This document shows positions 44,324 to 56,827 of a stretch of 64,000 nt of DNA, one piece after another; within the stretch, counting starts at the first letter, position 1; every line of letters starts with the position of its first letter. The notes under the pieces are model-generated. The model was not told where the DNA came from. It did no database searches and saw only the letters and a program-made list of their open reading frames with translations. Where the stretch lies: positions 70,299-134,298 of the forward strand of contig NW_014575561.1 of assembly GCF_000708205.1 (NCBI RefSeq), given 5' to 3'. This DNA comes from Mixia osmundae IAM 14324. Taxonomy: Eukaryota > Basidiomycota > Mixiomycetes > Mixiales > Mixiaceae. The translations under genes were made by a program, and so were the position numbers.

Positions 44324-46569
44324 TTATCGAGCGGCTACGGCCTGTCGACTGCGGTAGCCCCGGACCCATGGATGATCTTTGACTTGCTCGATTGTCATTC
44401 GCGCATCTGGGTTTGTCTGCAGGCATCCTGCCAGCAGGTTTTGACAATCGTGTGACATTGGAGCCTTTGGCTTGTTCATTTTGCCCGCGATGGCTTGCAG
44501 CGGATCGCTGAAGGGTGATTCGCCAGTGATCAGGATGGACAGCAGGATCCCGAGTGACCAGACCTCAGCAGGCTGACTTCTGTACGCTTCGCCGCGCAGA
44601 ATCTCTGCAGATGCAAAGTTGACGGTGCCGTAGAAGCGGTTGTAAAAAGGTGGCGGCTTGCGCGGATCCGAGATGACGGCAGATCCAAAGTCGATGAGCT
44701 TGACGCGGAAATGCATGTCGACCACAATGTTCTCGTCCTTGAGATCTCTGTGTTGTACTCCAATGCCAGCTAGGTAGTGGACGACGTCGACGACCTGCGC
44801 AAAGATGTATCGGGCAGTGTCCTCGCCAAAGCGCGAGTGTTGCTCGATACATTCGAACAGGTCACAAGACGATCGCCTGATCATTGGTGGTGCTGCCGGC
44901 GGGCTCAGAGAGTGGGCAGACATCATCTTGGGCGCACTAGGTCGCACGGAAGTGAGTGATGATGATTTGAGCGCGAGCGGTGATGAATCAGGTGCAAGCG
45001 ACGCGTTGAGCGTGGACGGTGACTGGACAGTTTGTTTACCGGCAACAGCCGAAGCTAGGCTCGGTAAAGAGCAGGGTGTAGTATTGTTAGTCTTCTCAGG
45101 CGCTTGCCACGGGGTTCCATGGTGCTCCATGATCTAGGGATCAGGTGCGTGTCAATAATGCGCAAGCACAGGCAGAGCGGTGAACGTACGAGATAGAAGT
45201 ATTTCGAATCTTCGAACAGATCGACAAAGCCAACAACGCCAGGATGACGAACGGCACGGAGAACGTAGGCCTCCATCGGTATGAGCTTGTCACCGGCAGC
45301 GGCTTGACCACCGTGGCCACCATCCCAGTTCTTGATCTTGACCCAGCCGTGAGAAGGTACCTTGTCGCGGTAGATGAACTTGACAGCAACATTGGCGCCG
45401 TCAACGTTGCGAATTGCACGAACAACAAAGCCGAATCCGCCTGCGCCGAGCTCCTCGACGATAGTATACTGCGCCGCGAAGCGAGGATGCATACGATAGG
45501 TAGCGAGAGCGCGACCAGACACGGTCGTCTGCTGATGTGTCTCGCCAAAAGTAGCTGCTGGTGGTGTGATGGCAGGCGTGAGCGGCGCACCCTGGTTAAA
45601 CGCCTGTTGCTGTTGCATTGCCTCGCGGTGCTCGCGCTCACGCTCTTGCTGCAGCAGGCGTTTTGCCTCATGCTGCTCTTGCTGGCGTCGCTGCTCAACG
45701 AGCTGATCGTGGCTGAGCTGACTCTGCTCGATATCGCGTGGAGTCAAAGGCGGCGTAAGGGGCGCAGGGAAAGGGAAGCTTGTCGCGTTGGAGTAGACCT
45801 TCTTGCCCTTGGACGAGCCGGTAGCACCGCTGCTTGACCGCCTGTCCAATGGTGATGAGGTTAGATGGGCAGCAGAGCTCTGCGCCTCTCTGTACTTTTG
45901 CGATGCCAGACTTGACGCCGAAGCTGAGGGAGTGACAAAGATGTAGCTCGATTCAATGTCCATCTCTGAGATCTCGGAATCGTCAGATTGGGCCGTCGAG
46001 CGGATAGAGTCAGCAAAGGGTGTTGGCGGTGTGATGGGACCCTTTGGCCAGCTAGGCTGAGTACCGCCTAGCCGAGTATCGTCTGGTTGGGCGATGAGCA
46101 CGGCGGGCGATGGCAGTGCGTATCTTGAATTTGTGTTCTTCTTGGTGCTGAACTTGTCGCTGCAGCCAGAGGTGTCGATGAGCAGTCGCGGTGTCTGTGA
46201 CGCGTGTGCAAACGGAGCAGACGCATCGATGTCACCAAGTACGCTCGCTCGATCTGATTGCAAAGTGGGCGAGGTGCTGGCGGAGACCATCTGAGTAGGT
46301 GAGGAACTCGTCGTTGGTGATGAGCAGAGCATGCCAGGCTGATGATGATGAGAGGTCGGACTGATCGTCATGGCGCTCCTCGGAGTCGCAGTGCCGCTTC
46401 GAGGGACCGGACTGCCTGCAGAGGCCGCGTGTCTTGGCGATACCTGACGACGATGGGGACCGGCTTGGGAGCTCGTCATGTTGTCCGAGATGTCCATCGC
46501 GTCGCTACCGGCAGCGCGCGAGATGAAAGGGTCCGATGAGGAAGCTGGCATGATGGCTACAGCGTGCAT
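44324..46569 (-). CDS. Protein kinase related to PAS kinases (PSK/PASK-like)
   Basis: Two exons (46569-45190 and 45133-44324) give 729 residues. The first 370 are Ser/Pro/Gln-rich and low-complexity; no PAS domain is visible. The kinase domain starts at YTIVEELGAGGFGFVVRA (Gly loop), has VAVKFIYRDKVP (Lys), and is split by the only intron at FYLIMEHHGTPW. A Ser-rich insert of about 80 residues follows, then DLFECIEQHSRFGED, the catalytic HRDLKDENIVVD, LIDFGSA and a C-lobe ending DHPWVRGY. DLFE and HRDLKDENIVVD are hallmarks of PAS-kinase-type enzymes, which link nutrient status to metabolism in yeast. Active-site residues all present. Confidence 0.85.
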
Positions 46570-48864
46570 CTTGATAACGGTCTTGATGTCAGGTGCGCGT
46601 GATGATGTAGCTGTGATGTGGATGATCTAGCGTGACGCTGTATGATCGCGATGATTTATGTTGCTGCCGACTGGGATGCCGGAGGCTTCTATGTGAGCAA
46701 GTCTCGTAGCTGTGGGTGCTACACGCTCGGACTACATGTCAGCGAGCGCTCGATCCTTGCACGATCGTGCGGAAGCAAGAAGCTCACTAATTGTGGTCTA
46801 CCGGTGAACGTCCGAGGGCTGGGTTACCTTCGATCCGCTTCTGGGTCTAAGATGCGCGGCCGTTCTTTCTAGATTGTCATCTCTCGAGAAGAAGCGAATG
46901 GCTCGGCGGCAATGTATGGGCTGGGATACTTTCTCTAAGGTGACGAAGGAGGGCAGATCAGCTTATGCTCGGACAATCTTGCGCGGACATGACACGAGGA
47001 GGGCAGTGCGCAATGGTGATGTGTGCTCGCAGAGGATGATGGCTCGAGCGAGCATTGATGCGGAAGCGAACAGACGCAAGAGTGAAGGCGGTCCGTGATT
47101 TGCGAGATTGCAGAGAGCATACATCGAGGGAAGTTGCTCCATGACGATTTGAGTTGGTCCTAGCCAACGTGAAAGTCAAAGCTGAAGGCTACCATGAAAG
47201 GCACGCCGCTTTGTCCTTGTCGCAGATCGACGATCACGCGCACGTAATCAAAGGGCTGGTCGCTCGAAGGCGTGGCGCCCGTAGTGAGGATACCGTGCAC
47301 AAAGAGGAATGCGAGAGGATCAAAGGCAAGTACGAGTCGAGTCGGGACCGAGGGCGAGCAGAGTGGAGCACGATTGGAAGAGGAGGAAAACTCACAACGC
47401 GTCAATTTGTCGGTCCGGACAATATAAGGGACAGCGAGCAGGCACGAGCGATATGTCGCCCAGCGATGCGAGCGAATGGTGATATCAACCGGGCGGTGTC
47501 ACAAGCACGTGTCGTATGCGACAGCGCTTTGGTTGTAGTACTGTGTCACTCTGTTCCACACGGCACCCTTTTTGCCAGATTACACCGAGCTGACCAGACA
47601 GACAGACGAGAACGGAACGTCTCCACTCTCGCAGGCAAGGCCGCCTGGTAGTAGTGGCGAGCGGGAGCCGTGGTCGCACGGACAGCGGATCGATTCAATC
47701 AGCTGGGTCGGCCCAGCAAACTGTTTTTCGCGTGGCTTAAACCTCGCCAGGGATGCGGATCACCTGCCGCTGCACAGACGGTGCAAGAGATCTACAGTGC
47801 CTCGTGTAGTGGTAGTCCTATGCTTCGGTCGTGGAGCGAGACTGCGATGTGGGTGCACTGTTTGCTGGCTCGACCAGGCTTGTGGCCCGTTTATCGAAGC
47901 ACGGAAGTTGCTGTCACACTGTGGACTTGCTCCTCGCAGTCGTCCTTGACGGAGACACCCACGTCTTCCTGCTCTCCTGGGTCTCACGCGAAATGAGAGT
48001 GCGATCAAGACGGCCAGACCTCTCGATGGCGGCGGAGGATGAGGCGGATTCGGTTCAGCTGTCTGCTCCTGGCTATCTCGATATCGGAGAGTGGGACAGC
48101 CTCCTTTTTGGTGGTCTGGCTGCTGCTCGTCAGGATCGACAGATCAGGGAGCCGTCATGGAGTAATGCTAATTAGGCCAGCTCTGCAACCCACAAGCTCC
48201 TGCCTGCCCGCTCTCTATGCCTCTTTGCTGCAATGTACGGCTTGTCCTTCAGGAGACTTGCCCGTCCGAGAACTCTCCATCGCTCATCGAAATGTGATCC
48301 AATCGAGCGGCATGGTTTGTCCAATTCGCCCTTGCTAGCAAAAACAAGCGTGCCGTGCCCTCCTTTCGCTGCCCGAGGCGCGCGTGATGAACCCAGTCTC
48401 CGCCTTGCAAGGCGCGTGCAAACGCATTTCCTGCACGCGACATCCCCCTTATCGAATGCTATGCCTTCACTACAAAGCCACTTTGTAGATCTTTTTGAGA
48501 CGCGTCGCCCATTTGTGAACCGACGCGACGCCAGCGCTGCTGTGGGGCAGAATGCTTGATCCGACGCTTCGGACACTTCAGAATCTTGAATTAGTTCCAG
48601 ACCTTTGCGCACTCAGGAGCACGATTGCATCTTCGCCATCTTCTGGACTGTTCTTGATTGTTCGCGCCTCTGCTCCGCGGCCAGACGGCGCCCGCGAGGA
48701 TCCGGTAGACACGTCGCAGCTGGGAGCAACTTCGATCGTCGGCTGACTAAAGCCAATGACAAATCGCAAATGGTGAGTAAGCGACCCACAGATGGATGTT
48801 GACTCGTTGGCATTGCATCAGCCTGGCCATCCTGGCCGTCTGCGCATATCATTCGAGCATCCGA
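46570..48864. other. 2.3-kb region without a confident gene
   Basis: This is the longest stretch without a supported gene. Frames here are short and of mixed composition on both strands. The first part is probably the long 5' region of the kinase gene. A candidate small minus-strand frame lies at 47160-47405. Other frames at 47154-47651 (+), 48172-48612 (-) and 47831-48175 (+) overlap and none has convincing family or splice support. Confidence 0.5.
47160..47405 (-). CDS. Candidate short gene or terminal exon, unknown
   Basis: Minus-strand frame ending in FVHGILTTGATPSSDQ, DYVRVIVDLRQGQSG and a stop after AFSFDFHVG. The amino-acid mix is more protein-like than neighbouring frames. A TATA-like CTTATATTG lies just upstream (about 47422-47430 on the plus strand) and a GTGAGT donor follows, so it may be the second exon of a small gene. 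No family recognised. Confidence 0.25.
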   Translation of the reverse strand: MTRCEFSSSSNRAPLCSPSVPTRLVLAFDPLAFLFVHGILTTGATPSSDQPFDYVRVIVDLRQGQSGVPFMVAFSFDFHVG

Positions 48865-49920
48865 ATGGCGACGGCACCGCAGACTAGAACGCAATGGCGG
48901 GCAGCACTGGCGGCTCTGCCCACGCTCGAGGAGACAAAAGGACGAATACCCAGCTTCTTCTACGCCCACGGTCACCCTGGCTTGCTCTGGCCGGCCGGAC
49001 TGCCTTCTATGATGGACTGGGGGATTGGAGGACCTGGTGGTCCCCTAAGCACCTTTCTGCAAGACTTTGGCAAAGAGTTGCTTAGCAAATACCGCCCCAA
49101 GGTTTGTCTATCGTTGTCCTCGTGTAGCCGTCTTAAGGCGATTTGACAGGCCGTGCTCGTTTTCTCTGCTCACTGGGAAACATCATCGCCGCAAGTGACC
49201 GATTATGATGATAATCCGCTCTTGTATGACTACTATGGCTTCGATCGCAAGCTTTACGACATCAAATTCAACTCAAAAGGCGACCCGCGAGTGGCACGAC
49301 GAGTCGTAGAGATCCTCCAGGAATCTGGCTACAGCAAAGCTCGTCTCAGCGGTATCACCGAGTCCCGCGGCAGAGACGGTCGTCCTAGACCACCCCGCGT
49401 TCAGAATGGCCTAGATCATGGCGTGTTCCTGCCGAGCGTGCTCATGTTTGGCGAAACGAGCCCTGTGCCTATCGTGCAAGCGAGTATCGCCGACACACTC
49501 GAGCCGGAAGACGAGTGGCGGCTTGGTCAGGCGGTCAGCAAGCTCAGAGACGAAGGCATTCTCGTCATTGCAGGCGGCCTCACGATTCATACGTTCCAAG
49601 ACTTTGATGCCTTTAATCCAGCCAAAGCAGATGCAATCTATCACGAGTGGCACAAGGCCATCATCAATTCTATAGCAGACTCGCGGACGGTCAGTCTTGT
49701 ATCTCATTCGCTCAGCAGTGATGCTCAGACTGGACTACAGCCCGAAGAACGCAAAGCGGCACTTTTGGCGCTGACAAAGCATCGTGCGTTCAGAAAGGCT
49801 CATCCTCGCGAGGATCACTTCGTACCGCTCTATGTAGCCGCGGGTGCTGGTCAAGAGGGCAACGCCAGGGTCCTTGCAGGTCTCTTTGGCGCAGAGACGA
49901 TAGCATTCGGCCTGCCATAG
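48865..49920 (+). CDS. DODA-type extradiol ring-opening dioxygenase
   Basis: LigB-superfamily enzyme, like plant and fungal 4,5-DOPA dioxygenases, that cleaves catechol rings with a non-haem metal. Exons 48865-49101 and 49150-49920 give 335 residues, longer than the usual 260-280 because of an N-terminal extension. Likely metal and acid-base His residues are in SFFYAHGHP, VFSAHWETSSP, NGLDHGVFLPSVLMFG and GGLTIHTFQDF. An upstream in-frame ATG at 48796 would add a hydrophobic leader; I prefer 48865 because the family is cytosolic, but the longer form is possible. Substrate uncertain. Confidence 0.85.
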
Positions 49921-50117
49921 TCATGTTGTACCCTTGTGACTCGTACTTCTGGTTGCGAGTGTGCTTCGAACAGCTAGGTGCACATCGTGCGAAAGTGCAT
50001 TGCTCTTGAGAGCCTCTCTTCGTTCAATGCGAGGTTCGTCCGGCAGAGGAGCGCGTTGTAGTACAGCAACAACATGGCAGAGGAGACACTGTACACCGTC
50101 GTCTATTTGCCTCACGA

Positions 50118-52010
50118 TCAGCCAAACTTGAAACTGAAGCCACCGCCTTGACCGAATCCGCCGCCTTGACCAAATCCGCCACCCTGTTGGAACATGTGCT
50201 GGAACGGATGACCGCCCGCATGACCCCAATGGGGCTGTTGCTGGGCTTGAGGATCGTTTGGATCGTCGCCATTGTCATATCGCGCTTTGAGCTCTGTGCG
50301 ATCCTTAGCGAGTCAGCATGCCATGAGACTCCGAACGATATGACGGACCGTCATTTCCGAGAACTTCGTAAGCCTGATTGACCGCGGCCATGGCAGCTTG
50401 GGAGCCACCCTTGTCAGGGTGAGCTTTAAGCGTCGCTTTGCGGTAAGCGCGCTTGATTGTCTTCTTGTCTGCGTCTCGTGAGACATTAAGCACTTTGTAG
50501 TAATCCTAGTGACAGCACGAAGACACTCAGGCAAAAGCACTTGAGAACGACGAGCAACTCACGCGTTGTTTGGACTGTTTGAGACGCTTCTGAGCCTTCT
50601 GAAGCTCATCAGCAATGAATCGATCAGATTGGCCGGTGAGCTCAAAGGCTTTGCTGAGCAGTCGAACAGATTCTTCGTAGTCTTCTCGTTTGAGCGCATC
50701 CTTTCCTTTTGCAACCATAGCGTCTACATCTTCAGGCAGTCTCTTAGCCAACTCCTCACAGATCGATAGGCCGAGCCTCGGCGTATCGGAGCGAGTATGT
50801 GCTTTGCAAGCCCACTGCATCAATCTCGTAATGAGCAGAGAAGCGTCGCGCTGTGCTTTCGCAGTCGGCAGATAGTTCTTTCCGTCATTCTGATACGTTT
50901 CGATCGTCTCGCGGATTTTGTTGAGCAGTCCGGTCGCCGAGCCACCTTTAGGATCGATGAGATGAGCAGCAGAGTTCCACTTGTTGCCTTCGACAAAATT
51001 GCGCGCTTTGCTCATGTCTTTCTCGAGCGACTTGAGCAGCCTGAAGACGGTCTTGCAGGACTTGCTGTCTGGATCATAGTGTAGGCATTGCTTGACAGGT
51101 TGTAGTGACTCTGCCGAGTCCCTACCGAGCCAGAGATATGACATGAGTGCCAATCGGATCAAGAGGTCCTGATTCGTTGACTGAAGTGCCGCGGCTCTCC
51201 TGATAGGATGAGGCAGGTCAGACACAATGCTTGTCTGAGATTGGGTCGGCATACATGAGATCGCCGGTGACTTGTTCATAATCACCTTGACCTTGGTAGC
51301 AACCCGCACGCAAGAGGCGCAATTCGACCGAGCTGGGCGCGTGTTCGATCGCAGAAGAGGTCGTGCGAATGCAGAGCTCCCACTGAGATTTCGCGCTAGC
51401 TTGTGTAGCCGCTGTCTGGGCGTTCCGCGTGTCGGTGATGACTTTTCTCTGTGCAAATCAGGGCCTCAGCGTTTGGCATGAACGGCTGGCGATCCAGCAC
51501 TGACGAGATCTTTCGCTGGCTGATCGCTGCTATTCTTGGTCAAAAACTGCGTAATGGCCTTCGCTGCTTCGTCGAATTCGCCCGCTTTCAATCTGATCCG
51601 CGCAATCTGTAGTCGTGCCTGCGATGCGAGGCACTACTCAGACTCTGTGCGCGCTGAAGGATCGTCGCACTGGCCTGATCAAAGTCGGACAGAGTGAGAA
51701 CATGTTCAAGATCGTCAAGGGCTCGTTTCGAGTGGCCAAGGGAAAGGTACGTCGTTGCTCGCTTGTACCTCGTCAAGTAATCCGAGGCATCCTTCTCCAG
51801 AGCGACATCGTATAGTTTGAGCGCCTCTGTGCCTTGTCCAGCGGCAAGCAGGACGCCAGCGCGGGTAACAAGAGTCTTGATGGGCAAGTCGTTGAGGTTC
51901 TCCTGACTGCCTGACGTGGCATGCTGTTGCTGGCTTTCCTGGGCGAGTACTGTGGTCGAGAGCAGCACAGACGCTGCCAGCAAGCAAATGCAAGCCTTGC
52001 GTCGACCCAT
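50118..52010 (-). CDS. ER-lumenal TPR/J-domain co-chaperone DNAJC3 (P58IPK)
   Basis: Co-chaperone of BiP. Six exons (52010-51675, 51618-51505, 51448-51255, 51199-50563, 50505-50349, 50293-50118) give 537 residues. Signal peptide CICLLAASVLLSTTVLAQ, several TPR units (AGVLLAAGQGTEALKLYDVAL, RLLSKAFELTG) and a C-terminal J domain with DYYKVLNVSRDADKKTIKRA and HPDKGG. A Gly/Phe-rich tail with GGGFGQ repeats ends SFKFG, with no HDEL/KDEL signal. The first intron (51619-51674) must start GC (CAG then GCCAGT) to give DFDQARLQIARIRLKAGEFD, the expected TPR helix. Diverges from the lipid kinase gene with 181 bp between starts. Confidence 0.9.
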
Positions 52011-52191
52011 CCTAGCGCAGCGCTTCGGATAGGCTCAGCAGAGGGTGGACGTGGCAACGGGCGTTGAGCGCTGAGCTGCGCCGCGAGCGCTCGAGCTGTT
52101 GCCTGACACGTGGCCAGCGTGTCGCCAACCCCTCCGGTCTGGACGACTCGAGCTTGTTTAAAGGGACGGGGCCGCAGTGTACAATGCTATC

Positions 52192-55100
52192 ATGGATATG
52201 CAAGCCTCGCACAGAGCGCCGTCGTCGACTGATCTGAAGCTCGACGCCGCAAGCATCGGCCATCTCACAAAGCTTGCGGCACAATGCGAGCGTCAGGCCA
52301 AGCTAGCGTCAGCTTCAGGCTGGCCACAGCTCCTTCTCGATGCGCTCAACCAGATACTTGCGCTCCAGACGGTTGAGAAGCTTGCCGAGCTTGAACGTGC
52401 TTCTCAGGCTCGATATGCTGCACTCGACGCCAAGCGACTTGCTGCCAAAGCGCAGGCTACCGGCAAGGCACAGGCGCTCAAGAGAGAGGCTTCGATGTCG
52501 AAAGTACTGGACCGTGTGAAGGATGACCCCGTGACAGATGGCGCGGGAATAGACAGTAGCAAGGGTCTGCGCTTCACGGTCTATCTCAACACGAAGCCAC
52601 AGACGTCGAGTGAGACTCGAGCGGTCCACTTTCGGCCTGATCAATACATCGGCGAGCCACTCTTCACGCCCTCCGAACCTGAATCTGAGTGTCTCGAGTC
52701 CCAAGTGCGCCGAACAGGTGGCACGATATGTCTGCGCGGACCGAACAGCGAATTGCAAAAGCTCCGACCAATCGTACAGCTTCTCCTTTTCGCGGCCACG
52801 CACCTTCTGCTCGAGATGTACTTGTTACGTGATTTCGGTATCGTGCGACCCGAGGAGACTGTCGAGATACCTGTCAAAGTAGTCGCGGCGGATCCGCGTC
52901 GCCCATCTGTCTCGCTATCCGTGTTCTCTGATCCTGGGCCAAAGATAGAAGAGGAAGTCGATCTGAGCAAGACGCTGCGATCTCACAGATCGAGTTTCTT
53001 GTCAACCTTTTTGCGACCAGCTCAGAGCGGACGTGCACTCGACAGATCATCGACGTTGCAGCCCGCGCCGCAAAGCAACGGCTCAAAGATTAGCAAACTC
53101 GTCGGCAAGCTCAGACTTTCGCATAGGCTTCGTTCCTCGTCCATCGATCCTGCAGAAGCGCGGGACAAGCAGCAGAAATCTGTCCTTCGAGCCCGAGGAC
53201 TGCTAGATGCCTGGGAGCTGCTCGCCAGCGATTCGAGCACGCTCGATGATGTACCAGCCGTAGAAGGGCCTACGACGCCCGTCAAAGGCATCGTCGAGCC
53301 TGACAATCCAGCCGCACGCTTTCAGAAGGTCATCGATACTCTCAAGAACACAATCATATCGACCTCGCCCGATGTCGTTGTACCGCCGCCTCACTTGCTA
53401 GTCAAGCTGCAGCAGCAAGAAGCAGCCATTCGCGAGCAAGAGAAAGAAGGATCGATCAAGCCAACCATGACAATAGACGCTCGAGCCGGACTTGGCTCAT
53501 TGCTCACAAACAATGACTCTGTAGAGGGTGTGTTGAAGCATCAGTCGCTGACTATGCTCCTATTCGAGCAAGCCACTCTGACACTGTCGACCGAATTGCG
53601 ATCGGTCGATAACCCCTCCTGGATCACACTCTCTTATGGCGACTTTCACAAAAGCGATCTGACACTTGGCCGATTGCTCAAACTATGTCGGCAAGCTGTC
53701 GACGCCGACGAGCAAGATCACCAGATACTTTTGGCGCACGGCACGACTCGTCTTGCTCTGCGCTGCAGGAGGCGCAAGCCAACAGCCGAAGAGGCGCTCG
53801 TTGCTTCCCGGTGTCGCGGATGTTGTCAGACGACGACGTTCCGCTCGCTCTCAGCCCCAAGCTTGCTCATGTCTTTCGCGTAAGTTTAGCATCTCCTACA
53901 GAGACTGGTCCTGACTGTGACGCAGTAAGTATTGTGAGCTCAGACTGTACGATACGGCCTTTTGCTCGCCAGACTTACTTTGCTCGCACGACAAGGACCC
54001 TGTCAATATCGAGCACATTTTTGCCTTTGGCACACTTACGTGCGAGATCAGCTCGACAAAGGTAGACTTGTACGAGATGCGTTTGCCCTCGTCGGCTACG
54101 CACCCTGCTCCGCTGGCTCTCCAGGATTCTCAATGTGCCAACACTGTCTCTGTGCAAGCTACTGATCTAGACGAGCGGTCTCAACTTCGGAAGGAAGTGT
54201 CAGAATTCTACGACAGCTTCCAGCTAGCTGTGGACGCAGGCGTCGTTTCCTCGAGTCCCGGCAAAGACGAGACTGTTTCCAAAGCCAAGCGCGACGCGGT
54301 AGCTCTGCAGACGCTCGGTCGAGAGGCCACTGCACACCAGGCACAACTCGTCGAACAGCTCAGTAGCGGATCGACTACAAGTCAGATTCGGCGCGATTTC
54401 CGGGCTCAGGCTCTTCTGGATGACACGAAGCTCTCTGTCTTGCGCAAGAAGCTGCCAAAAGAAACTGTTGGCGAGACAGTCAAGCCCGATTATGTCTGTA
54501 CAGCTTGTCACTTGATGCCTGGCATCGCTGCTCGAGAAGACGAGCCATCGTCCTGGATTGCGCATTCGCTCTCTTCGACTGACTATCTTGCTGCTCTGTC
54601 CGACTATCTGGCAGCGCTACAAGATGATCACGATGCAAAGTCTGACTCGCTGTCCGACGCCTCGGAGATTCATACGCCCGACTATCAAAGCGTTGTTCGA
54701 CAGACGCGCAGGCAGAAAGTGGAGCATTCTAAGACCATTCGTACCTTGACGAGCTTAGCGACACGCGGGCTCAAGAATGGCAGCGTCATCCTTCCGGCAG
54801 GCAAAGCCATCGAGTCCACGGAAGGCGCGCCGCTGTCTGTCAAGACGGATCTGGACGATGCAAAAGTGCTAGCGGATCTGCTCAACAGTACATCACCTGA
54901 CGCAGAACAGAAGCGACTGCCCAAATGGGCATCGGGTCGCTCGACGCCGAGTCTGATCAAGAGTGTGAACAAGCGGTCCACTTCGCGCCAGCAAGTCTCG
55001 ATCACCTCTGCAGACTTTTTCGCGCCCTCGCCCAAGTCAGACCTGTCGCTCACACTGCCTTTGAGCGGTGATCAGAACACCGGCCAATCTAGCTTCTTGT

Positions 55101-56230
55101 CTATACGCACGCCTTCACCTGGACTTAACGAGATGCAGTCGACATATTTCCCAGCAAAGGCGACCAGTCGACCTGGCTCAATTGCGTCCAGCGCATCTGC
55201 GACCAGCTTGCTTGATCCGCTAGAGCCCTGTCATCTCCGTCACGTCTATGAAGACGATCACAAGCAATTCACCGTCACGCATTGGTATGCAGATAAGTTT
55301 GCAGGCCTACGTGCGGCCTGTGGCATCGACGAAGACACGTGTGTCTGTAGTGCATTTGCTTCTGTCTCTGCTAACTGAGCTTTGACACACAGATTCGTCA
55401 ACTCGCTCAGCAGATGTACAGCAACCACCAATTCGGGTGGCAAATCAAAGTCGGCCTTCTACACAACTGCAGACGAGCGATTTCTGCTCAAGACCATGCT
55501 CTCCAGCTGGCATGCAGGCTCGGAGATCGATTATGTGCTTGACTTTTGTCAGGCTTATTTCGACAAGACACTCGAGACCGACAGCCATCAGCCTTCGGTG
55601 ATGGTCAAATTATTTGGCATGTATTCTCTGCAGATGCGCGATGTCAAGACGAGCGAGACGACTCAGCTCGATATTGTGATCCAAGAGCAGATCTTCTACA
55701 AGCAGAGGATCACAAAGACGTATGACCTCAAAGGCATTGGCGGTCGCCGGAAGAAGCAGATGCAACGCTCCAACAAGGCGACATCGGGCTCGGATGTCAA
55801 GACGAAGGAACCATCCTTGACACGAAGCGCGACAACCAAATGGGACGCCGAATGGATTGACGATGTCAAGCAGTCAAGTGTGCTGCTCCAGCCTCACAGC
55901 AAGCGCATCCTCCGAGAGGCGATCCACAATGATCTTGCTTGGCTTCAGCAGCACAACCTCATTGACTTCAGCCTCCTCGTCGGCTGCGACGAACAAAGTC
56001 ACGAGCTCGTAGTTGGCCTCATCGATTGTCTCGGCCACTTCTCGCTCGCCAAGCTCATTGAGACGAAGAGCAAGCGGGCTATACGGTCTGCAGAAGACGT
56101 CACGGTCTTGCCGCCCGATGAGTACGCCAAGCGGTTCGAGAATAACGTCAACAGGACCTTTGTCTCTGTTCCTGCCAAATTTACAAAGGTCGACTCGCTC
56201 CCGCGACGGGAGCTTAGCTGCCCGTTGTAA
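52192..56230 (+). CDS. Fab1/PIKfyve-type phosphatidylinositol-3-phosphate 5-kinase lacking FYVE
   Basis: Exons 52192-53879, 53926-55338 and 55393-56230 give 1312 residues. The C-terminal PIPK domain is clear: HWYADKFAGLRAACGIDEDT, then KSAFYTTADERFLLKTM, YDLKGIGGRRKKQ (Lys of the catalytic site region), LIDFSLLVGCD and an IDCLGHFSLAKLIE block. Upstream are remnants of the chaperonin-like region (GGTICLRGPNSELQKLRPIV) and the Fab1 cysteine-rich region (SDLTLGRLLKL, SRCRGCC, MSFAKYCELRLYD). There is no FYVE zinc finger, and the chaperonin-like part is far shorter than in yeast Fab1 (about 2280 residues). The start is limited by the neighbouring divergent gene, so the short form seems real. Confidence 0.87.
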
Positions 56231-56827
56231 TGCTCACGCAAGGTTCCGTATTGTCATGTTGTCATGAACCAGATGTAGCGACTTTCAAGCAAGATGAGCA
56301 TCGCGCTACGTCGCGTGTCGACGCGTCCATTGATTTCTTGGATTATCAACATTCTTCGCACCGTATCGAGCTTCGCCATGATCATCTACAAAAGATCGGC
56401 ACGCCAGCGCAGCAAGTGCGTCATTGATTGTCTGGATTCTTGGCTCCGAGAGTCAAGCGATATTTGATTTGCGAGCTAAGCCTTGTTGTTTCGTCTTGTC
56501 GACGATCTCCCACGAGACTGGGTCGACAAGCTTCTACGGAGAAGGCCTGAGCTCAGCTTCTCTCTTTCGATCTATCGACAGAGGTCTGCTGGTCGACTGT
56601 GTAAGATCTGTCGACGTATATAGGACCGTCCTTGCTGTCTGCGGCGACTATTCGGCGCTCGACGTTCGTCAGTCAAAGCCTGACAACACTGCCGTCAAGA
56701 TCGCCTGAGACAGCAAATAAGCATCTACACCTCTACGCTCGTGCCGGAGCCATCACATTCATTCAACTACTACCCTCATACCTCACACCTACGGCCGCAA
56801 CAACAGTCCAGCAAAGCACACGCAAAG
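56231..56827. other. Intergenic region
   Basis: About 600 bp between the lipid kinase and a secreted-protein gene, same strand. Only short frames; no supported gene. A TATA-like GTATATAGG at about 56614 lies roughly 210 bp before the next start codon. Confidence 0.5.

Noticed and set aside
45520-45720. CAG/CTG-rich stretch as a mobile or structural repeat
   Set aside because: It is the Gln-rich linker of the kinase N-terminus with mixed codons, not a pure repeat.
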